Part shown: positions 7,361 through 18,326 of the stretch, one piece after another
Position numbering within the stretch: position 1 is the stretch's first letter
How the letters are laid out: each line of letters begins with the position of its first letter
Position numbers and translations under genes: made by a program
NCBI GenBank assembly: GCA_016708825.1
Contig: JADJEZ010000004.1
Coordinates: 124,001-188,000, forward strand
Source of the DNA: Betaproteobacteria bacterium
GTDB taxonomy: Bacteria > Pseudomonadota > Gammaproteobacteria > Burkholderiales > Usitatibacteraceae
Direction: 5' to 3'
DNA length: 64,000 bases
The notes under the pieces: generated by a model
Told to the model about the DNA's origin: nothing
The model's input: only the letters and a program-made list of their open reading frames with translations
The model's database searches: none

Positions 7361-9148
7361 ATGAAGCGCGTCGCCCTGCTCGGCATGCCCAATACGGGCA
7401 AGTCCACGCTCTTCAACCGGCTGACCGGTTCGCAAGCCCGTGTCGGCAACTGGCCCGGCGTGACCGTAGACCTTGCCACCGCCCGGGTCCTCGTCGGCGG
7501 CCACATGGTGGAGCTGGTGGATCTTCCGGGGCTCTACGACCTGCACGGTTTCTCGGAGGACGAACTCGTCGCGCGGCATTTCCTCGAGGCGGCGCGGGTC
7601 GATGCGATCGCGGTGGTGCTGAACGCCTCGCAAATCGACCGCCAGCTCGCCCTCGCGCTCCAGTTGAAGGCGCTGGAGGTGCCGACGCTCGTGCTCCTGA
7701 ACATGGCCGACGAAGCGCGGCGCTATGGGATCGAGATCGACGTGGAGCGCCTGGGCACGGGCATAGGACTCCCGGTGGCGGCGATTTCCGCGCGATTCGG
7801 CACCGGCGTGCCGGAGGCTCTGGCGAAGCTCGCTCACCTGCTGGACACGGCCCCGCACCCGCGCGAGGCCTCGGTGCGCGCCGCGCTCGCTGAGGACCAC
7901 CGGCGCGAGGAGGAAATCGAGGCGCTGCTTCGCGACTCGGTCGTGGTTCCGGAGCGACTTTCGGAACAGGCGTCGGATCGCATCGACCGCGTGGTCCTCC
8001 ACCCCTGGTTCGGCCTGCCGCTCTTCTTTCTCGCCATGCTCGCGGTCTTCCAGGCGGTGTTCTGGCTGGGCTCGCCGATGCAGGGCGGCGTGGAGGCGCT
8101 CTTCGAGGCTGTGCGCAGGCTGGCACTCGAGCCGGCCCTCGCGCCGCTGCCGGTGCTGCTGCGCGGCCTGCTGCTCGACGGCGTCTGGGCGGGCATGGGC
8201 ACGGTGGCCGCCTTCGTGCCGCTCATCGTGGTCTTCTTCTTCTTCCTCGCGGCGGTCGAGGACAGCGGCTATCTGTCCCGTGCCGCCTTCCTCACCGACG
8301 CGCTGATGGCGCGGCTGGGCCTGGACGGCCGGGCGTTCGTGATGCTCCTCATGGGGTTCGGCTGCAACGTGCCGGCGATCATGGGCACGCGCGTGATGCG
8401 CGACCGCCCGATGCGACTGCTGTCCATGCTCACCATTCCCATGTCGCTCTGCTCGGCGAGGCTCCAGGTGTTCGTGTTCATCGCGGCGGCGGTCCTCGCC
8501 CCGGCGCGCGCGCCGTGGGTGCTCTTCGGGCTCTATGTCATGAGCTTCGCCGCCGTCATCGTGACGGCACTGCTCTTTCGCGGCCGGTTCGCAAGCGCCG
8601 AGCCCTTCGTGATCGAGCTGCCGCCCTACCGCATGCCCACCATGCGGCAGGTGTGGATGCGCGGGTGGGTAGAGGTGAAGCATTTCCTGCGCCGTGCGAC
8701 CAAGTTCATCTTCCTCGGCGTGATCGCGGTGTGGCTTCTCACGCACCTGCCCTCGGGTGCCGCCCCCGCGGGGCCCGACACGATCGCCGGGTGGATCGGC
8801 TCCGCGATGCAGCCCGTCCTGGGGCCGCTGGGAATCGACGAGAAGCTCGCGGTGGCGCTCATCTTCGGGTTCGTGGCGAAGGAAGTGGTGATCGGCGCCT
8901 TCGCCGTCATCTACGGGCTCGAGGGCGACGCGTTGGCCGCGGGGCTCGCGCAGTCGATGGACTGGGTGGCCGCGACGAGCTTCATGCTCTTCACGCTGAT
9001 CTACACGCCGTGCCTGTCGACGGTCGCGACGCTGCGGTCCGAATCGCGCAGCCTCGGCTTCACCACGCTCGCGGTCGCGTGGCCGCTTGCGCTCGCCTGG
9101 GCGGCGAGCTTCGCCTTCTACCAGGGGATGCGCGCGCTGGGCTTCTGA
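7361..9148 (+). CDS. feoB: ferrous iron transporter B
   Basis: A 595-residue Fe(II) permease with an N-terminal G domain: G1 GMPNTGKST (about 8-16), G2-region NWPGVTVDL, G3 DLPGLYDL and G4 NMAD. The membrane part follows from about residue 215, with the gate signatures GFGCNVPAIMGTR and IPMSLCSARLQV, then FGFVAKEVVIGA and IYTPCLSTVATL. It is shorter than the 773-residue E. coli FeoB but has both gate regions, so it looks complete. It imports ferrous iron across the inner membrane; with feoA alone upstream there is no feoC. Confidence 0.94.
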   Translation: MKRVALLGMPNTGKSTLFNRLTGSQARVGNWPGVTVDLATARVLVGGHMVELVDLPGLYDLHGFSEDELVARHFLEAARVDAIAVVLNASQIDRQLALALQLKALEVPTLVLLNMADEARRYGIEIDVERLGTGIGLPVAAISARFGTGVPEALAKLAHLLDTAPHPREASVRAALAEDHRREEEIEALLRDSVVVPERLSEQASDRIDRVVLHPWFGLPLFFLAMLAVFQAVFWLGSPMQGGVEALFEAVRRLALEPALAPLPVLLRGLLLDGVWAGMGTVAAFVPLIVVFFFFLAAVEDSGYLSRAAFLTDALMARLGLDGRAFVMLLMGFGCNVPAIMGTRVMRDRPMRLLSMLTIPMSLCSARLQVFVFIAAAVLAPARAPWVLFGLYVMSFAAVIVTALLFRGRFASAEPFVIELPPYRMPTMRQVWMRGWVEVKHFLRRATKFIFLGVIAVWLLTHLPSGAAPAGPDTIAGWIGSAMQPVLGPLGIDEKLAVALIFGFVAKEVVIGAFAVIYGLEGDALAAGLAQSMDWVAATSFMLFTLIYTPCLSTVATLRSESRSLGFTTLAVAWPLALAWAASFAFYQGMRALGF

Positions 9149-9156
9149 ACGAAAGC

Positions 9157-9182
9157 GGGGACGCGTGGGAGGACGCGTCCCC
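9157..9182. terminator. convergent hairpin between feoB and rhodanese gene
   Basis: Stem GGGGACGCGT / ACGCGTCCCC with a 6-nt GGGAGG loop. A second GC stem (GCCGGC...GCCGGC) lies near 9190-9209. They sit between converging genes and could serve both strands; there is no T-run. Confidence 0.5.
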
Positions 9183-9214
9183 GGAAGGGCGCCGGCTTCG
9201 GCGGCCGGCTCAGG

Positions 9215-9706
9215 CTACTTCTTCGCGGGCTTCGCTACCGGGTGACCGGCCTTCACCCATTCCTCGAACTTCATGTCCGCGGAAACGACGTTGGTGAAGC
9301 CGAGGTCCTGGAGCGACTTGGTCGCGAGCGCGCAGCGCCCGCCGGTCGCGCAATAGAGCGTCACGCGCTTGTTCATGTCCACGGCATTCGGGAATCCGAC
9401 TTGCTTCCAGATCCTGAACTCGATCAGCCCGCGCGGAATGTTGATTGCGCCCGGCACGTACCCATCGCTGAATTCGTCTTCCTCGCGCACGTCGACGAGG
9501 AGGCCGAGCTCCTGCTTGTCGAGGGAGGCACGGAACTCCTCGATCTTGATGGTCTTGATCTGCTTCTTCGTCTCGGCGACGTACTTGCCGACGGAGGGCG
9601 GATAGTTCGGCGCGGCAGGGGGCGCGGACGCGAGGCCCAGGGCGGGCAGGAAAAGCCCGGCCGAAAGGAGGAGGGTGGAGAGAAGGGTTCTGCGATGCGC
9701 TTGCAT
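9215..9706 (-). CDS. exported rhodanese-domain protein
   Basis: A 163-residue protein with a clear signal peptide (MQAHRRTLLSTLLLSAGL, cleavage near ALGLASA, about residue 28). One rhodanese domain follows: LVDVREEDEFSDGYVPGAIN, then the active-site loop CATGGR with the catalytic cysteine. Rhodaneses transfer sulfane sulfur; the substrate is unknown, and a periplasmic location is inferred from the signal peptide. The start at 9706 was chosen because the signal peptide begins exactly there, although the frame stays open far upstream. Confidence 0.82.
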   Translation of the reverse strand: MQAHRRTLLSTLLLSAGLFLPALGLASAPPAAPNYPPSVGKYVAETKKQIKTIKIEEFRASLDKQELGLLVDVREEDEFSDGYVPGAINIPRGLIEFRIWKQVGFPNAVDMNKRVTLYCATGGRCALATKSLQDLGFTNVVSADMKFEEWVKAGHPVAKPAKK

Positions 9707-10295
9707 GGTGGTGTCTCCGCTTCGTGAAAGGATCGGCTCGACGGGCGGGTGCGCAGGTCGTCCCCGAATGGTCCCCGCGCCTGCCGCCGCGAATATCATG
9801 ACCAGCTTATCCAGCAGGCCGCGGCTGCCGTTGACGTGGAGCAACGACCGCGTCGCCGGACGTGGGACGAAGGTCCCACGGCCCTCGGCGCAGCGCGAGC
9901 GATGGCCCTGCCCGCCGATCACTTTCGCGACCACGGGATCTGCTGGATAGCGCCGCTGGCCGGCGCGTACGGCCGGCTCTTCGACAAGCGGCCGCAGGGC
10001 GGGTGCGCCAAGCGCTTCCGCACGGAAAGGCATCGTTGCAACTTCAGCCGAAGTGCCTATACTCGGGCTCCCGCAGAGACGGTGATGCTGCTGAAACGGC
10101 TGCCCGAACGGATTCATCTCGCGGACAGGAAGCTGGTGGCACAGAGCGCGACCGTGCGGCTGCGGTCGAGCGCCGAGGTTTTTCATGTTCGCCGGATTGG
10201 CGCAGCGGGGCCGCACGTCGCTTCAGGGCGCGCCGACGTCCCCGGCAGCCGCATCGACGTGCCTTGCGTCGAGCTCCGGTGTCACCCGGGGAGAC
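9707..10295. other. 589 bp intergenic stretch, no convincing gene
   Basis: Open frames here are short on both strands and give no recognisable family. Two items stand out: an 8 bp stem with a GAAG loop at 9861-9880, and a promoter-like pair at 10036-10063. It could hold a small RNA or remains of a lost gene. Confidence 0.4.
10036..10063 (+). promoter_or_regulatory. candidate sigma-70 promoter for the glucosidase gene
   Basis: TTGCAA, 16 bp spacer, TATACT. It lies about 230 bp before the glucosidase ATG, so a long leader would be needed. Confidence 0.35.
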
Positions 10296-12962
<2,667 letters not shown>

Positions 12963-13058
12963 CGCAATCACGGGCGGGATGGCCGGGATGCGCTCGCGCC
13001 TCCGGCTCCGGAAAAAAATCGCAGTCAGACGGCGGGAGATCCCGCGAAGAGAGGAACC

Positions 13059-13869
13059 ATGGCAACGCATCAACCCTTGAAGGGGCAGAAGGCGCTCGTG
13101 ACCGGTGCGAGTTCGGGAATCGGCGCGGGCGTCGCCCTGTCGCTCGCAGCCGCGGGCGCGGACGTCGTCGTGAACTACTCGTCGAGCGCCGCTGGCGCGG
13201 AAAAGGTCGTGGGCGAGATCAAGGCCGCGGGCGGCAACGCGATGGCCGTCAAGGCCGACGTGTCGAAGGCCGAGGACGTGAACGCCATGTTCGACAGGAT
13301 GATCGCCGACTGGGGCACGGTCGACATCCTCGTGAACAACGCGGGCCTGCAGCAGGATGCGTCCTTCGTCGACATGACGCTCGAGCAGTGGAATCGCGTC
13401 ATCGGCATCAATCTCACGGGGGATGTTCCTGTGCGCCCAGCGGGCGGTGAGGGAGTTCGTGCGCCGAGGCGTGCGCCCCGAGATTTCCCACGCCGCCGGC
13501 AAGATCATCTGCATGTCCTCGGTGCACGAGATCATTCCCTGGGCGGGGCACGTGAACTACGCGGCTTCCAAGGGAGGGGTCAAGCTATTCATGCAGTCCC
13601 TGGCCCAGGAACTCGCGCCGCAGAAGATCCGCGTGAACTCCATCGGTCCCGGCGCGATCCAGACGCCGATCAACCGGGCGGCGTGGGAGACGCAGGAGGC
13701 GCTCGATTCCCTCCTCACCCTGATCCCCTACGGGCGCATCGGCGTGCCGAACGACATCGGCAAGGCCGCGGTCTGGCTCGCTTCCGACGAGTCGGACTAC
13801 GTGAACGGCCAGACGATGTTCGTCTGCGGCGGGATGACGCTCTACCCCGAGTTCGCCAAGGGAGGCTGA
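13059..13869 (+). CDS. SDR oxidoreductase, glucose 1-dehydrogenase-like, frameshifted
   Basis: A short-chain dehydrogenase of about 270 residues in two frames. The first part has the NAD(P)-binding TGASSGIG (about 16-23), DILVNNAG and NLTG. The frame then breaks at a run of five G (13418-13422); dropping one G continues directly to MFLCAQRAVREF. The second part has SSVHEIIPWAGHVNYAASKGG with the catalytic Ser-Tyr-Lys, and PGAIQTPIN. Overall pattern and length resemble bacterial glucose 1-dehydrogenases (glucose to gluconolactone). Placement between a glucosidase and an amylase fits oxidation of released glucose, which is inference. GAGAGGA precedes the ATG. Confidence 0.82.
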
Positions 13870-13876
13870 TGGCCCG

Positions 13877-15430
13877 TCACGGGGACGGAGCCACCGCGAA
13901 GATGTGCGCGCGGTGGCCGTCCAGGCGCACGTAGAGGCCGCGGTCGGCGAGTTCCCGCCGGTCGCGGCGGTAGACCTGGCCGTCGAGGAGATCGGTGAAG
14001 TCGAAAGGTCCGGCAGGGTCGAGTTCGCCCGCGACCGCGATTCGCCCGTGGGAGGCTTCATCGGCGAGATTGACCACCACGACCCGCAGTCCACGGGACC
14101 CGCGCCAGCGATAGGCAATGAGGTTCTCGTGGGTGCCGTCGTTGTCGGGCGTGACCTCCAGCAGCTTCCATTCGCCGTCGTGGAACGTCTCGTCGTCGGC
14201 GATGCCGAGCAGCTTCGCGTAGAGACCGGCCAGTTCTTCGTCCGCCTGTTCCGGCAGCGCTGCGTTCAGGGGCATCGGCAGGTGGACCGTCCGGCCCTCT
14301 AACTGGCCCTGGTGGAAGAAGCGCAGGCCCGGCAGCGTGCAGAGCAGTGCGATCAGGGCGGGAAGCCGGTGGCGGCCGAAGGTGGCGACGCTGCGCGGCT
14401 CGTCGTGATTTTCCAGGAAGCGCGCCATGCGTCCCTGGGTGGCGGAGGGTGCTGCGAGATGCGCGCGAACTTCGCGCGGTGGGGAGCCGTGCAGGCGGTC
14501 GTACAGGCGCTTGTCGTAGGTGCAGGTGAAGCCGAGATCCTGCAACTCGCCTTCCATGTCCCAGTACACCTCGGCCATCCACAGGAAGTCGGCAGGCAGC
14601 GCCGCGATCGCCTGCGGCCAGAACTCCGCGGGCGGGGCCGGCCGTCCACGAAGGAGTTTCGCCCAGGTCTTCGCGAAGACGTCGTTCAGCACCAGCATCG
14701 CCATGTCGCAACGCAGGCCGTCGCAGTGCTTCGCGATATCGCGCAGGGTTTCGACGAAGGCGGCGCGCGCTTCGACGCTGAAGTAGTCGACCTGCGCCGT
14801 GTCCGCCCAGGGTGCGAAGTAGGGATCGCGCCCGCGGGCCACGAAAAAGGGTTCGGCGTCCTCCTCGGGCTCGATGAGGAGGAACGCGGTCGGATCGCGG
14901 TGGAAATCCTCCTGCGTGCCCTGCAGGAAATAATCGGGGTGGCTGCGTATCCAGTGGTGGTCCGGCCCGGTGTGGTTCGGCACGAAGTCGAGGACGAGGC
15001 CCATGCCGCGATCGCGGAGCTTCGCGCGGACCGCGTCGATCTCCGGCCACGTTCCGATGCGGCGGTCCGGCACGTAGTCGCTGATGGAAAACGGCGATCC
15101 CACGATCGAGGAGACGGTCCAGCCGGGCAACGCGTGGTCGAAGACCTTGAACGAGGCCGCGCTGGTGCGAAAGAGGTGCCTTCCGCCCACGCTTCGCTGC
15201 CAGATGCCCAGGAGGTAGACCAGGTCGAAGCCGAGGGCCGCGATGCGGTCCCACTCGGCATCCGGCACGTCCGCAAGGCAGAGCTTCCTCCCCGCGATGA
15301 AGGAGAGCTCGTCGAGCCAGGCCCAGGTGTTGACCTGGTAGAGGTGCGGGTGCGCTCGCAAGCGCCCCTTCGCGGGAGGCTGCCGCTGCGCCGAGGGGCT
15401 CGGGTCTCGGAAATCGGTGGCAGCGGTCAT
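13877..15430 (-). CDS. GH13 alpha-amylase family protein
   Basis: A 517-residue glycoside hydrolase of the alpha-amylase superfamily. Catalytic-barrel motifs: region I VLDFVPNHTGPDH, region II GLRCDMAML with the nucleophile Asp, region III WMAEVYWD with the acid Glu, and region IV FLENHDEPR with the transition-state Asp. All catalytic residues are present. The N-terminus has no signal peptide, so intracellular action on glycogen, maltodextrin or trehalose-type glucans is likely. ATG 15430 was chosen because GAGGAG lies a few bases upstream and the frame further up is poorly conserved. It converges with the SDR gene, 7 bp apart. Confidence 0.88.
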   Translation of the reverse strand: MTAATDFRDPSPSAQRQPPAKGRLRAHPHLYQVNTWAWLDELSFIAGRKLCLADVPDAEWDRIAALGFDLVYLLGIWQRSVGGRHLFRTSAASFKVFDHALPGWTVSSIVGSPFSISDYVPDRRIGTWPEIDAVRAKLRDRGMGLVLDFVPNHTGPDHHWIRSHPDYFLQGTQEDFHRDPTAFLLIEPEEDAEPFFVARGRDPYFAPWADTAQVDYFSVEARAAFVETLRDIAKHCDGLRCDMAMLVLNDVFAKTWAKLLRGRPAPPAEFWPQAIAALPADFLWMAEVYWDMEGELQDLGFTCTYDKRLYDRLHGSPPREVRAHLAAPSATQGRMARFLENHDEPRSVATFGRHRLPALIALLCTLPGLRFFHQGQLEGRTVHLPMPLNAALPEQADEELAGLYAKLLGIADDETFHDGEWKLLEVTPDNDGTHENLIAYRWRGSRGLRVVVVNLADEASHGRIAVAGELDPAGPFDFTDLLDGQVYRRDRRELADRGLYVRLDGHRAHIFAVAPSP

Positions 15431-15564
15431 GGGCGCTTCTCCTCGGTGAAGTGCGGCCGGGGCGAAGGGCCGGGAGCGGTTTCTTGTCGTGTCGGGCATC
15501 GTATGCGAATCTTCGGGCGTCCACGCGAGCAATCTTTCGTCCACTGAATGCAGGAGATCGGGCC

Positions 15565-16368
15565 ATGAAGCGACTGCTTATCGGGGTGGCGATCGTCGTC
15601 GCGGCTGTCGGGACCGCAACGGCGGCGCCCATGGACGATGCCAGGGCTGCCCTGCAGCGCAAGGACTACGCGACGGCCCTGCGGATCTGGCAAACGCAGT
15701 CCGAGCTGGGCGATCTCGTTGCCCGGACCAACGTCGGCTTCCTGTACGAGAGCGGCGATGGTGTCGAGCGGGACTACGGCGAAGCGGCGAAGTGGTATCG
15801 CAGGGCCGCGGACCAGGGGCACGCGCCTGCCGAATTCCAGCTGGCGTTCCTGTACCTGAACGGCAGGGGTGTCCCGAAGAACGAGGAGGAAGGCGCGAAG
15901 TGGATTCGCAGGGCCGCGGAACGCGGCTACCTTCCGGCGCAGGATGTCCTGGGCAAGCTGCACGAGGCCGGACAGGGCGTTCCCAAGGATGCCGCCGAGG
16001 CCGCGAAGTGGTATCGGGCGGCAGCAGAGAAGGGTCACGCGCCCGCGGCGTTCGGTCTCGGGCTCCTGTACGACGATGGCAAGGGTGTCCCGCAGAACCC
16101 GGTCGAGGCGGCGAAGTGGTACAGCATGGCCGCCGATCGGGGCTTCCCGCGGCCACAGAACAACCTCGGGGCGATGTACGCCGCCGGCAGCGGCGTTGCG
16201 CGGGACTACGTGCAGGCGCACAAGTGGTACAACCTCGCCGCGTCACGCGAAGGCGATCCGGCGACCCGCGAGATCTTCGCGAAGAATCGCGACCGCGCGG
16301 CGGCGAAACTGAGCCCCGCGCAGCTTGGCGAGGCGCAGAGGCTCGCGAAGGAGTGGAAGCCGAAGTGA
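15565..16368 (+). CDS. exported Sel1-repeat protein
   Basis: A 267-residue protein with a signal peptide (MKRLLIGVAIVVAAVGTATA, cleavage near residue 20). About six tandem Sel1-like repeats of about 36 residues follow, each with the pattern A-LG-LY--G-GV--D--EA-KWY--AA--G (for example GEAAKWYRRAADQGHAPAEF). These alpha-helical repeats scaffold protein-protein contacts in the periplasm; a partner cannot be named. GGAGATCGGGCC precedes the ATG. It diverges from the amylase gene across 134 bp and ends at a bidirectional terminator. Confidence 0.85.
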   Translation: MKRLLIGVAIVVAAVGTATAAPMDDARAALQRKDYATALRIWQTQSELGDLVARTNVGFLYESGDGVERDYGEAAKWYRRAADQGHAPAEFQLAFLYLNGRGVPKNEEEGAKWIRRAAERGYLPAQDVLGKLHEAGQGVPKDAAEAAKWYRAAAEKGHAPAAFGLGLLYDDGKGVPQNPVEAAKWYSMAADRGFPRPQNNLGAMYAAGSGVARDYVQAHKWYNLAASREGDPATREIFAKNRDRAAAKLSPAQLGEAQRLAKEWKPK

Positions 16369-16397
16369 CGGGAAGTGCCGGACCGAAAACCAAGGAC

Positions 16398-16420
16398 AAA
16401 GCCCGCACGAAGCGGGCTTT
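16398..16420. terminator. bidirectional terminator between the Sel1 gene and tmRNA
   Basis: 9 bp stem AAAGCCCGC / GCGGGCTTT with an ACGAA loop. The stem ends give short T stretches on either strand, so it can end both the plus-strand Sel1 gene and the minus-strand ssrA. Confidence 0.75.
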
Positions 16421-16454
16421 GTGGCGTTACGGGTAGCCGAAGAAGCGAGGTGAT

Positions 16455-16819
16455 GGTGGAGGCGGCGGGAATCGAACCCGCGTCCAGATGCCATTCCACA
16501 AACAGTTCTACATGCGTAGCCGGTTGTTCTGCTTTAGCGAGTCGGCCGCGAACCAGCTCCCGGCCTTTCCCACGAGCCACCTATTGGTTTAGGTCTTCAC
16601 CAAGTGACGCGATGAATTCCGATTCCATGTTTATGACTCCGCTGCCGGTGAACTGGCCCAACCCATGGAAAAACTGGTGCGGAGCTGGCCGGTATTAAGC
16701 GGCCAGGGCGTACGTGTTGTCGTTCGCAGTTAAGTTTGCGATTCCAGCGGTTTAACGAGGCGTTGGCGCTCGGCATGCCCTGCTCGCTTCACTGCACCTG
16801 TCGAAACCAGGTCGCCCCC
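16455..16819 (-). ncRNA. ssrA: transfer-messenger RNA (tmRNA)
   Basis: A 365-nt tmRNA that rescues stalled ribosomes. The 5' end GGGGGCG (16819-16813) pairs over 7 bp with CGCCTCC before the encoded 3' ACCA. The 5' block CGACCTGGTTTCGACAGG and the 3' T-arm GGTTCGATTCCCGCC are classical. The tag frame reads GCG AAC GAC AAC ACG TAC GCC CTG GCC GCT TAA at 16727-16695, giving ANDNTYALAA, close to the E. coli ANDENYALAA and ending in the protease signal ALAA. It is a one-piece, standard tmRNA. Confidence 0.95.
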
Positions 16820-16875
16820 GGAAATCGGGGTGTTGCTCGCGCAGATTCTACGCGCTTGCCCGCTTGCGGGCCACT

Positions 16876-17583
16876 TCAGGACTTCAGGTGGGGGCGGGAG
16901 AGCGCGGATTCAAGGCCGGCCCAGCGTGCGATCCCCGAGGGAGAATCGACCACGCCATCGGCGCCCCACCGCGCGGGCTCAGGGCCGTCGCCCAGGTAGC
17001 CGTACCCCGCCGCGAGGACAGGCATCCCGGCTGCGCGCGCCGCTTGCACATCGCGCTCGTCGTCGCCCACGTAGAGAACGGTTCGCGGCGCGAGCGCCAT
17101 CACCGCGGCCGCGTGCAGGAGCGGATCCGGAAAGGGTTTCGCGCGCTCGCAGGTGTCGCCGCCGACGAGCACCGCCGTCCGGCTGGAGAGCCCGAGGCCG
17201 TCCATGACGCCGCGCGCGAGCCGCTCGAACTTGTTGGTGACCACGCCCCAGGCGAGCCCCCGTTGCTCCAGCAGCACCAGCAGTTCGTCCATTTCCGGGA
17301 AGAGCCGCGTTTCCACGCAGAGGTTGTCCGCATAGAGCGCCAGGAACTCCTCGCGCATCCCGGCGAATCCCGCGTCCTCCGGGTTGACGCCGAAAGCCGC
17401 ACCGATCATGCCGCGCGCTCCCCGGGAGACGTGCGGCCGGACGGTCTCGAGCGCTACGGGCTCGAGTCGCCGTGCGGCGCGCATCGCGTTCACGGTGCGC
17501 ATCATGTCGGGCGCGGTGTCCGCGAGCGTCCCGTCCAGGTCGAAGAGCACGGCGCGAATCTCTTGGGTGGCGGCGGCGGTCAC
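16876..17583 (-). CDS. gph: HAD-family phosphoglycolate phosphatase
   Basis: A 235-residue HAD phosphatase. Motif I is VLFDLDGTLADT with both aspartates (about 11-22), the motif II region is WGVVTNK with its Thr, and motif III/IV is KPFPDPLL then YVGDDERDVQAA. Length and the position directly after ubiG match the gph/mupP-type phosphatases commonly linked to ubiG in proteobacteria. It removes phosphate from 2-phosphoglycolate or, in MupP-type members, MurNAc-6-phosphate; these cannot be separated by eye. The GTG at 17583 begins just upstream of the domain and lies 15 bp after the ubiG stop; the open frame further up overlaps ubiG. Confidence 0.83.
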   Translation of the reverse strand: MTAAATQEIRAVLFDLDGTLADTAPDMMRTVNAMRAARRLEPVALETVRPHVSRGARGMIGAAFGVNPEDAGFAGMREEFLALYADNLCVETRLFPEMDELLVLLEQRGLAWGVVTNKFERLARGVMDGLGLSSRTAVLVGGDTCERAKPFPDPLLHAAAVMALAPRTVLYVGDDERDVQAARAAGMPVLAAGYGYLGDGPEPARWGADGVVDSPSGIARWAGLESALSRPHLKS

Positions 17584-17597
17584 GGTTCTGCGGGCGG

Positions 17598-18326
17598 TCA
17601 ATCGCGGCGCGCCGCGAGAAAGTAGTTCACGCCGGCGTCCGCGTCGAGCGCGAACACCCTGGTGAGCGGGTTGTAGCCCAGGCCGGTGACGTCGGTCATC
17701 GCAAGCCCCGCGGCGCGGCAATGGGCGGCGAGTTCAGAGGGCGTGATGAACTTCGCGTATTCGTGCGTTCCCCGGGGCAGCAGGCGCAGCACGTACTCGG
17801 CGCCGACGATCGCGAAGAGGAAGGACTTCGGATTCCGGTTGATGGTGGAAAAGACCACGGTCCCCCCGGGCTTCGCGAGCCCCGCGCAGGCGCGAACCGT
17901 GCTCGCGGGATCGGGCACGTGCTCGAGCATCTCCATGCAGGTCACCACGTCGTAGGTCCCCGGCTCGGCCACCGCCGCGTCCTCGGCGGACACGAGCCGG
18001 TAGTCCACGGCCACGCCGCTTTCGAGCAGGTGGAGCCTCGCGACCTTGAGGGACTTCTCGCCGAGATCGATGCCCGTGACCTTCGCGCCTTTCGCGGCCA
18101 TCGATTCGGCGAGGATGCCCCCGCCGCAACCCACGTCGATCACCCGCTTGCCCGCGAGCCCGCCCGCGATCCGGTCGATGTGCGCCAGGCGCAGGGGGTT
18201 CATCCGGTGCAGGGGCCCGAACATCTCGCTCTCGGGGTCCCACCAGCGGTGCGCCAGCGCCCCGAACTTGGCGAGTTCGGCCTGGTCGACGTTGCCTGCG
18301 GCCGCGTCCGGCGTGTCGGCGATCAT
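17598..18326 (-). CDS. ubiG: ubiquinone biosynthesis O-methyltransferase
   Basis: A 242-residue SAM methyltransferase acting on both O-methylation steps of ubiquinone synthesis. UbiG signatures: AELAKFGALAHRWWDPES near the N-terminus, motif I VIDVGCGGGILAESMA, VTCMEMLEHVPDP and TINRNPKSF. The start ATG overlaps the stop of the upstream deaminase gene, and gph follows closely, so the three are probably one unit. Presence of ubiG shows a ubiquinone-making organism alongside a fumarate reductase that usually takes electrons from a low-potential quinone. Confidence 0.94.
   Translation of the reverse strand: MIADTPDAAAGNVDQAELAKFGALAHRWWDPESEMFGPLHRMNPLRLAHIDRIAGGLAGKRVIDVGCGGGILAESMAAKGAKVTGIDLGEKSLKVARLHLLESGVAVDYRLVSAEDAAVAEPGTYDVVTCMEMLEHVPDPASTVRACAGLAKPGGTVVFSTINRNPKSFLFAIVGAEYVLRLLPRGTHEYAKFITPSELAAHCRAAGLAMTDVTGLGYNPLTRVFALDADAGVNYFLAARRD

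Noticed and set aside
13418..13430. Programmed ribosomal frameshift at the G-run of the SDR gene
   Set aside because: No slippery heptamer of the known type, no need for two products in this family, and similar breaks occur all over the window.
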